NCBI GenBank assembly: GCA_030696435.1
Contig: JAUYSF010000464.1
Location: 1 to 5,947 of the forward strand
Direction of reading: 5' to 3'
Origin: Desulfoprunum sp.
Lineage (GTDB): Bacteria > Desulfobacterota > Desulfobulbia > Desulfobulbales > Desulfocapsaceae
DNA: 5,947 bases
Shown: in pieces, positions 1 through 4,901 of the stretch
Layout: the number at the start of each line of letters is the position of its first letter
Numbering within the stretch: the first letter of the stretch is position 1
The notes under the pieces: generated by a model
The model's input: the letters and a program-made list of their open reading frames with translations, nothing else
The model's database searches: none
What the model was told of the DNA's origin: nothing
Program-made: the position numbers and the translations under genes

Positions 1-1032
1 GCCCAACTCCTTGAAACCATCCAGAAAGAACACCCGCACACAATCAGGATAATGCTTACCGGCCAGGCGGATGAGGACTCTATCATGCGGACCGTCGGGG
101 TTGTGCACCAGTTTCTGGCCAAACCCTGCGATCCGGAAAAACTCAAGACGATTCTGATACAGACCAGCGCCCTGCAGGATATTATGTCCGATGGCAGGTT
201 GAAGGATCTTATCTCACAGATCGGCACATTGCCCAGCCTGCCTACCGTGTATGCCAAGCTGCAGAAGGCCATTGTCTCACCTGATGTGGAAATATCCGAG
301 GTGGCGGGGATTATAGAGCAGGACATTGCCATGAGCGCCAAGGTTATGCAGTTGGTCAATTCGGCCTTTTTCGGCATCTACACAAAGGTTGAAAGCCCCG
401 CCAGGGCAGTCAAACTGTTAGGCCTTGAAACCATCAAAATCCTCGTTCTCGGCCTTGAAATTTTTTCCCAGGTCAAAATTCCCCATGATATTTTCCATAT
501 CGATACGCTCTGGTCGCACAGTCTCACGGTGGGCAAGATAGCCAGGGCCATTGCCGGTCATGAAACCGAAGACAAGGATCTCATCAACAATGCCTTTCTC
601 GCCGGTATCCTGCATGATATCGGTAAACTGGTCCTCGGCGCACACCTGCCGGAGCAGTACCGGCAGGTGATTGACCTGGCCCGTGAGCAGGAGATCACCC
701 TGCCGGAGGCCGAACAGGCGATTTTCGGGGCGAGTCAGAGTGCTGTCGGGGCCTATCTCATTGGTCTGTGGGGTTTTTCCAGCCCGATTGTCGAGGCTAT
801 CGGCTTCCATCACACCCTGGAGAAGTATCCGGCGACCTCATTTACCCCGGCCCTGGCTGTCCATGTTGCCAATGTCCTGTACTATCGGATTCGTCAGGAT
901 GAGATTATCGGTCGTAGTCAGGATTTGCACATGCCGGTCATTGAACGGCTTGCCTTGCAGGACAAAGTTGCGGCCTGGGAGCAGATCTGTACCGGGATCA
1001 TGCAGGCGGAAGAGGAAGGGCCGTCTTCGTAG
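1..1032 (+). CDS. REC-HDOD response regulator, 5' end outside window
   Basis: The frame is open from base 1, giving 343 visible residues; the ATG at 52 lies inside the receiver domain and is not the start. Residues 1-55 are the C-terminal part of a receiver (REC) domain, with the conserved Thr in IMLTG (T20) and Lys in FLAKP (K41). The phosphoacceptor Asp lies upstream of the window. Residues about 68-280 are an HDOD domain: the LPSLPTVYAKL entry, the DIAMSAKVMQLVNSAFFG motif and the AVKLLG helix. HD-like residues remain at H173, H205-D206 (LHDIGK) and H270-H271, but the site expected to carry the last HD metal ligand reads HVAN (N291) rather than Asp. HDOD domains are usually non-enzymatic interaction or regulatory outputs. 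The protein is presumably cytoplasmic, with no membrane segment seen. The stop TAG is 18 bases before the next kinase gene, a likely partner. Family call is firm; target is unknown. Confidence 0.93.
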   Translation, partial: AQLLETIQKEHPHTIRIMLTGQADEDSIMRTVGVVHQFLAKPCDPEKLKTILIQTSALQDIMSDGRLKDLISQIGTLPSLPTVYAKLQKAIVSPDVEISEVAGIIEQDIAMSAKVMQLVNSAFFGIYTKVESPARAVKLLGLETIKILVLGLEIFSQVKIPHDIFHIDTLWSHSLTVGKIARAIAGHETEDKDLINNAFLAGILHDIGKLVLGAHLPEQYRQVIDLAREQEITLPEAEQAIFGASQSAVGAYLIGLWGFSSPIVEAIGFHHTLEKYPATSFTPALAVHVANVLYYRIRQDEIIGRSQDLHMPVIERLALQDKVAAWEQICTGIMQAEEEGPSS

Positions 1033-1040
1033 GCAATTTT

Positions 1041-1046
1041 GGAGGT
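1041..1046 (+). promoter_or_regulatory. Shine-Dalgarno site deciding the PAS kinase start
   Basis: GGAGGT lies a few bases before the ATG at 1051. An in-frame TTG at 1039 would extend the protein by four residues, but that codon overlaps the start of this site and has no Shine-Dalgarno of its own upstream. ATG 1051 is therefore preferred. Confidence 0.8.
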
Positions 1047-1050
1047 GAAG

Positions 1051-2325
1051 ATGGTGGTAGAGGATACAGCGGACAGCAAGAGCCTGCAGCAAAAGATAGA
1101 CGGCCTGCTTGAGACCCTCAAGCAGGTGAGCTATCAGAATGCGATGATGCTCAACTGGGTCAACGGCGCGGTGGTGATGGTCGACCGAGAGGGGCATGTG
1201 ATCCAGGCCAACAAGGCGGCCCTTGCAGCCCTTGGCTGGACGCCCGAGGAGTTTGTCGGTCGGCATATGCATGAGACGATCCACCACAGCCAGGATGACG
1301 GCAGTGAATATCCCTGGGATTTCTGCCCCGTTTTCGCGGCCATAGAAGACGGTTCCTCGCACCATGTCGATGGCGATGTCTTCTGGCACAAAAACGGTTC
1401 AAGTTTCTCGGCCGACTTCATCGTCTGTCCCACCCGTGATGAAAAAAACGAGATCACCGGGGCAGTGCTGACCTTTCGCAACCTCACCGAACAGCGCCTC
1501 AAGGAGGCGAACCGCATCCACAGCATGAAGCTTGAATCAATCGGCGAACTTTCTGCCGGCATCGCTCACGAGATCAACACCCCCATCCAGTTTATCGGCA
1601 GCAATGTGTCCTTCCTCCAGGACAGTTTTGGAGATCTGCTGAAACTGGTTGCAGCCTATGGTAGACTGAGAGAAGCCCTTGCCGGCTCAGGGCAATTCAC
1701 CGAACTTCTCAGTGAAATCGAGGAGCTGGAGCAGGATGCCGATGTCGAATACCTGCAAGATGAGGCCCCCAAGGCCTTTGAGCAGACACGGGGCGGAGTG
1801 GACAGGGTCACAAAACTGGTCCTCGGCCTCAAGGGTTTTGCCCATTCAGGCGACGGAGAGATGAAGCGGCCAGTCGATCTTAACGAGATTATCAACAATT
1901 CCCTCATCGTCTGCCATAATGTCTATAAGTATGTGGCAGAGATGGAGACGGATTTTGGCGAACTTCCGACGATCAATATCTATCCCGGCGATATCGGCCA
2001 GGTCATCGTCAACCTTGTGGTCAACGCCGCCCACGCCATAGCCGATCTGAAGGGGGAAAGTGCCGAGATGGGGAAGATCAAGATCAGCACCAGCTGCCAG
2101 GACAAGGTCATCACCATCTCCGTCTCGGATACCGGTGGCGGCATCCCCGAAGGCGTACGGCAGCGGGTCTTTGATCCGTTTTTCACCACCAAGGATGTCG
2201 GTCGTGGCTCGGGCCAGGGCCTGGCAATTTCCCGGACGATCATTCACGACAAACACCAGGGTGAACTCACCTTCGAATCAATCATCGGCAAGGGAACTAC
2301 CTTTTTCGTCAAGTTGCCTCTCTAA
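1051..2325 (+). CDS. Soluble PAS-domain sensor histidine kinase
   Basis: A 424-residue kinase with no membrane segment, so it should sense a cytoplasmic signal. A short N-terminal helix (about 8-30) is followed by a PAS domain (about 31-148) starting MLNWVNGAVVMVDREGHVIQ. The PAS carries DGSEYPWDFCP (83-93) and ends in TFRNLTEQRL. The H-box is SIGELSAGIAHEINTPIQF with phosphoacceptor H173. A long helical stretch (about 185-265, rich in Glu and Leu) separates it from the ATPase domain, as is usual for the HEINTPIQFIG subgroup. The HATPase has an N-box NLVVNAAHAI (N325), G1 SDTGGGIP (D360), F-box FDPFFTTKD and G2 GRGSGQGLA; all key residues are present. No receiver domain is attached. It lies 18 bases after the REC-HDOD gene, so co-transcription and phosphotransfer to that REC domain are likely but inferred. 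The signal is unknown. Confidence 0.95.
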   Translation: MVVEDTADSKSLQQKIDGLLETLKQVSYQNAMMLNWVNGAVVMVDREGHVIQANKAALAALGWTPEEFVGRHMHETIHHSQDDGSEYPWDFCPVFAAIEDGSSHHVDGDVFWHKNGSSFSADFIVCPTRDEKNEITGAVLTFRNLTEQRLKEANRIHSMKLESIGELSAGIAHEINTPIQFIGSNVSFLQDSFGDLLKLVAAYGRLREALAGSGQFTELLSEIEELEQDADVEYLQDEAPKAFEQTRGGVDRVTKLVLGLKGFAHSGDGEMKRPVDLNEIINNSLIVCHNVYKYVAEMETDFGELPTINIYPGDIGQVIVNLVVNAAHAIADLKGESAEMGKIKISTSCQDKVITISVSDTGGGIPEGVRQRVFDPFFTTKDVGRGSGQGLAISRTIIHDKHQGELTFESIIGKGTTFFVKLPL

Positions 2326-2327
2326 TC

Positions 2328-2344
2328 TGCCGGATCTTCTGGCA
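2328..2344. other. Short hairpin between convergent genes
   Basis: TGCCGGA and TCTGGCA pair over seven positions (one G-T wobble) around a three-base loop. A second weaker pairing, GGC-AA-ACC with GGT-GCC, uses 2341-2357 and competes with it. Neither is followed by a T-run on either strand, so this is not a convincing intrinsic terminator. The convergent genes are only 40 bases apart, and nothing else is seen between them. Confidence 0.3.
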
Positions 2345-2365
2345 AACCTCCGGTGCCGCAGTTTG

Positions 2366-4261
2366 TCAACTATCCAGCACCTCCCGCACCCTCTGGGCCA
2401 GCTGCTCTTTGGTAAAGGGCTTTTGCAGGAAATTGATGCCACTCGGCATGATCCCCTGGTGGGCAATAATATCTGCGGTATTGCCGGTCATGAAGATAGT
2501 CTTGATCGCGGGAAGGTGTTTTTCCAGCGCCAGCCGAAGTTCCTCGCCGTTCATGTGGGGCATGATCACATCGCTCAGGAGCAGGGCAATCCCGTCGCCT
2601 TTTTGCAAGGTATGTTCAATTGCCATGCGGGGATCTATTTCCGTTATCACGGTGTAGCCGTATCCGGTGAGGATGGTGCGACAGAGATAGAGAATCGCCG
2701 GATCGTCCTCGACCACGAGAATCGTTTCGTCGCCTGCAAAATTTTCGATGCTTTTCTGCTCTATCTTCTGCAGGGCCTCACCGTCGGAACTCGGCAGATA
2801 GACCTTGACCGTTGTGCCGACTCCCACCTCGCTGTAGACATTGATATGGCCGTTGTTCTGCTTGACGATCCCGAAGATGGTCGACATTCCGAGCCCCGTA
2901 CCCTGGCCGACTTTTTTGGTGGTGAAGAACGGCTCGAAGATCTGGGCCATGACCTCTTTGCTCATACCACTGCCGGTATCGCTGAGGCTCAGGCATACAT
3001 AATTACCGGGTTTGGCGTAGACATGGGTCGCACAATAGTACTCGTCGAGCACAACGTTGGCGGTCTCTACGGCCAAGACGCCGTTGCCGAGGATAGCGTC
3101 CCGGGCGTTAACTGTCAGGTTGGCCAGGATCTGATCCAACTGGGACGGATCGATCATGACAGTCCACAGGTCGGCTGCCGGAATAAAATGAAACTCGATG
3201 TCCTCACCAATCAGCCGCTTGAGCATCTTCTGGCTATTCTCGATGACGGCGTTGCAGTCGACAATCTGGGGATTGATGGTCTGTTTGCGCGAGAAGGCCA
3301 ACAACTGCCTGACGAGGGCTGCCGACCGGACTCCGGCGTTGAGTATCTCATCGATGTATTCCCTGAGCTGTCCTTCCTTAGGGGCTAGCTCTTTGGCCAA
3401 TTCGCCGCATCCCAGGATAACACTGAGCATATTGTTGAAATCATGGGCCACTCCGCCGGCCAATCGCCCGACGGCCTCCATCTTCTGGGCCTGGAAAAAT
3501 TGCTCTTCCAGGAGAACCTGCTCGGAGATATCGTTGCGCAACTCTACGATACTGGTTATCGCCCCGCTCTGGTCGCGTACCGGGCAGGCCTTGATATCCC
3601 AGGTCTTGCCGATCTTGGTCCGCCGGTGTTCAAACTGATACTCTCCTGTAGCAATGGCTTTTTCCACCGGGCAGTCGGTACACATCTCGGTTTGTCTCGG
3701 CCACAATTCATAACAGAATTTGCCGACAATCTGCTCGCGCGCCAGACCGGCTGCCTCACAGGCCTTCATGTTGGGCCATTTGATCCGATAATCGGTACCC
3801 ATGAGCAGGATTTGGTTGTCAATCGCATCCAGGATGGTGCGGGTCTGCAACTCAGAGTTGCGCAGATCTATCTCGGATTGATTACGTTCATAGGCATAGC
3901 GCAGGACCCTGATCAGCAGTTGGGCCCCGATCTGGCCTTTGATGAGAAAGTCCTGGGCCCCGGCCTTCACCGCGTCCAGGCCGATTTGTTCATCCAGCAT
4001 GCCGGTAAGCACCACGACAGGCAGTTCGGGGGCTGCTTGGATAACGGCCCGGAGCGTTGCCAGGCCGGAACTGTCAGGCAGACCGAGATCGAGGATAATA
4101 ATATCAAAATGGTCACGGCGTACAACTTCAAGGGCGACTGCCAGGCGCTGGACATTGCGGATCAGATATTGGGGATCTGCAATGTCCTCCAGGATAACGC
4201 GCATCAGCTCGGCGTCACCGGGATTGTCCTCAATCAGGAGTATGTGCAGTGTCTCTTTCAT
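2366..4261 (-). CDS. REC-PAS-histidine kinase-REC hybrid sensor kinase
   Basis: A complete 631-residue soluble hybrid kinase. Residues 5-122 are a receiver starting HILLIEDNPGDAEL, with D58 (ILDLGLPD), T86 and K108. Residues about 138-250 are a PAS domain with five cysteines (C168, C183, C194, C197, C226), including CTDCP. The H-box is AVGRLAGGVAHDFNNMLSVI with H273. The HATPase shows NLTVNARDAI (N381/N385), G1 SDTGSGM (D428), F-box EPFFTTKK and G2 GQGTGLGMS. Residues 512-631 are a second receiver with ED/DD at 518-520, D564 (SDVIMPHMNG), T592 and K614. All active-site residues look intact. A C-terminal receiver usually accepts phosphate from its own kinase core and passes it to an Hpt domain, but no Hpt is encoded in this window. 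The ATG starts two bases after the stop of the preceding receiver gene and has no clear Shine-Dalgarno, suggesting translational coupling. Confidence 0.95.
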   Translation of the reverse strand: MKETLHILLIEDNPGDAELMRVILEDIADPQYLIRNVQRLAVALEVVRRDHFDIIILDLGLPDSSGLATLRAVIQAAPELPVVVLTGMLDEQIGLDAVKAGAQDFLIKGQIGAQLLIRVLRYAYERNQSEIDLRNSELQTRTILDAIDNQILLMGTDYRIKWPNMKACEAAGLAREQIVGKFCYELWPRQTEMCTDCPVEKAIATGEYQFEHRRTKIGKTWDIKACPVRDQSGAITSIVELRNDISEQVLLEEQFFQAQKMEAVGRLAGGVAHDFNNMLSVILGCGELAKELAPKEGQLREYIDEILNAGVRSAALVRQLLAFSRKQTINPQIVDCNAVIENSQKMLKRLIGEDIEFHFIPAADLWTVMIDPSQLDQILANLTVNARDAILGNGVLAVETANVVLDEYYCATHVYAKPGNYVCLSLSDTGSGMSKEVMAQIFEPFFTTKKVGQGTGLGMSTIFGIVKQNNGHINVYSEVGVGTTVKVYLPSSDGEALQKIEQKSIENFAGDETILVVEDDPAILYLCRTILTGYGYTVITEIDPRMAIEHTLQKGDGIALLLSDVIMPHMNGEELRLALEKHLPAIKTIFMTGNTADIIAHQGIMPSGINFLQKPFTKEQLAQRVREVLDS

Positions 4262-4263
4262 TG

Positions 4264-4707
4264 CTATTTACCATTAGGCAGGACCACGATGCTCAACCAG
4301 AAATTCTCGATTGACTGAACCACCTTGGTAAACTGAAAAAAATCGAGGGGTTTGGTGATATAGCAGTTGGCATGAAGATTGTAACTTTTGATTACATCCT
4401 CATCGGCCTTCGATGATGTCAGAATCACCACCGGGATCCGTTTCAGATTGTCATCCTGCTTGATCTCGGCCAGCACCTCACGACCGTCCTTGCGCGGCAG
4501 GTTGAGATCTAAGAGAATAAGGTCGGGTCGGGGGGCGGAGGCGTATTCCCCGGTCTTTCTGAGAAAGGCCATGGCCTTTTCGCCGTCGTTGACCACATGC
4601 AGGTTGTTATGAATCTTACTGGATATAAGGGCTTCTCTGGCAAGATCTGCATCACCCGGGTTATCCTCGACGAGCAGTATGTCGACCATTTTTATTGTGC
4701 TGTTCAT
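4264..4707 (-). CDS. Rcp1-type single-domain response regulator
   Basis: A 147-residue stand-alone receiver with no output domain. It contains [19 protein letters not shown] (acidic E14/D15), phosphoacceptor D67 in [13 protein letters not shown], switch T97 in VVILTSSK and K119 in ITKPLDF. The NPGDA motif and the [16 protein letters not shown] stretch are typical of the receiver family that includes cyanobacterial Rcp1, the partner of phytochrome kinase Cph1. The start at 4707 is chosen because AAGGAGA sits eight bases upstream; the internal ATG at residue 7 has none. It lies between a kinase with a HDLQEPLRM H-box (upstream) and the hybrid kinase (two bases downstream). It probably carries phosphate from the upstream kinase, acting by protein contact. 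Its N-terminus resembles that of the hybrid kinase's first receiver, which may reflect duplication. Assignment of its partner is inference. Confidence 0.93.
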   Translation of the reverse strand: MNSTIKMVDILLVEDNPGDADLAREALISSKIHNNLHVVNDGEKAMAFLRKTGEYASAPRPDLILLDLNLPRKDGREVLAEIKQDDNLKRIPVVILTSSKADEDVIKSYNLHANCYITKPLDFFQFTKVVQSIENFWLSIVVLPNGK

Positions 4708-4715
4708 CGTGCAAT

Positions 4716-4722
4716 TCTCCTT
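4716..4722 (-). promoter_or_regulatory. Shine-Dalgarno of the Rcp1-type receiver gene
   Basis: AAGGAGA on the minus strand, eight bases before the ATG at 4707. It fixes the start against the in-frame ATG at 4689. It lies just outside the repeat element, between that element and the gene. Confidence 0.8.
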
Positions 4723-4738
4723 GTTCGTATTCTATGCT

Positions 4739-4759
4739 TGATAATCTCGTAAAAAGTCA
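4739..4759 (+). repeat. Left terminal inverted repeat
   Basis: This 21-base end pairs with 4881-4901 at 16 positions. The shared core is CTCGTAAAAAG (4746-4756). Mismatches cluster at repeat positions 5-7 and near the inner end. Confidence 0.65.
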
Positions 4760-4772
4760 TTTTGGCTGTGTA

Positions 4773-4900
4773 GATGGACTCTGGAAAAAGCTCGATATAC
4801 GAGGCGTAGATCTGAAACGACGATTTGGCAATACATGTGGTATGGCTAATCGTCGTTTCAGATCTATAACGAAGTAGATCGGGCTTTTTACGAGTCCATC
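4773..4900. repeat. Nested imperfect palindrome of 128 bases
   Basis: GATGGACTC at 4773-4781 is the exact reverse complement of 4892-4900. After a short mismatch, AAAAAGCTCGAT (4785-4796) pairs with ATCGGGCTTTTT (4878-4889), one T-G wobble included. The axis agrees, within one base, with that of the central hairpin. The A-run and T-run at the stem base could let either strand's transcript form a terminator-like structure, but the stem is interrupted at 4797-4806, so function is uncertain. Confidence 0.7.
4807..4866. repeat. Central hairpin with 19-base perfect arms
   Basis: 4807-4825 (TAGATCTGAAACGACGATT) is the exact reverse complement of 4848-4866. The pairing continues inwards after a one-base bulge: GGC with GCT/GCC-like partners at 4845-4847, then ATAC (4831-4834) with GTAT (4840-4843), leaving a five-base loop ATGTG. 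The whole 60-base segment can fold into nearly one stem on either strand. In the minus-strand transcript it lies between the membrane kinase and receiver cistrons, where it could block exonucleases, attenuate transcription or be a processing site. Confidence 0.85.
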
Positions 4901-4901
4901 A
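4881..4901 (-). repeat. Right terminal inverted repeat, includes a stop codon
   Basis: Read on the minus strand it begins TGATGGACTCGTAAAAAG. Its first three bases are the TGA stop of the membrane kinase. It pairs with the left terminus (16/21) and, alternatively, its outer nine bases pair perfectly with the internal GATGGACTC at 4773-4781, so two alternative folds share this arm. Confidence 0.65.

Larger units (their letters stand above)
4739..4901. mobile_element. MITE-like palindromic repeat element, 163 bases
   Basis: A non-coding block bounded by two 21-base terminal inverted repeats that match at 16 of 21 positions and both begin TGAT read inwards. Inside are a long hairpin and a nested palindrome, described separately. 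It encodes no protein. The size, the termini and the internal palindrome resemble a miniature inverted-repeat element or other dispersed intergenic repeat. From memory, termini with TCGTAAAAAG recur beside intergenic hairpins in Desulfobacterota; this was not checked. No target-site duplication is evident at the flanks (TGCT before, TGTC after). Only one copy is in the window, so mobility is inferred from structure alone. It separates the membrane kinase from the receiver gene; without it the gap would be about 31 bases, so insertion into a pre-existing operon is plausible. Confidence 0.6.

Noticed and set aside
52..54. ATG as start of the first gene
   Set aside because: It encodes the Met of IMLTG inside a receiver domain, and the frame is open to base 1 with receiver-like sequence before it.
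418..813. Minus-strand open frame within the HDOD gene
   Set aside because: It is a shadow of the HDOD coding region with no ribosome site or recognisable motif.
2326..2365. Bidirectional intrinsic terminator between the convergent genes
   Set aside because: Only short competing hairpins are present and no T-run follows on either strand.
2060..3388. Long + strand open frame of 442 codons
   Set aside because: It is antisense to the hybrid kinase and overlaps the end of the PAS kinase in another frame. The opposite strand shows intact kinase and receiver motifs throughout, while this translation shows no recognisable domain.
3443..4318. Second + strand open frame of 291 codons
   Set aside because: It is antisense to the PAS and first receiver domains of the hybrid kinase, with no domain-like features. 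It is explained by codon bias of the real gene.
4708..4760. Promoter for the receiver gene just upstream on the minus strand
   Set aside because: TAGAAT could be a -10, but the nearest -35-like sequences (TTTACG, TGACTT) are at poor spacing, about 13 or 19 bases, and match weakly.
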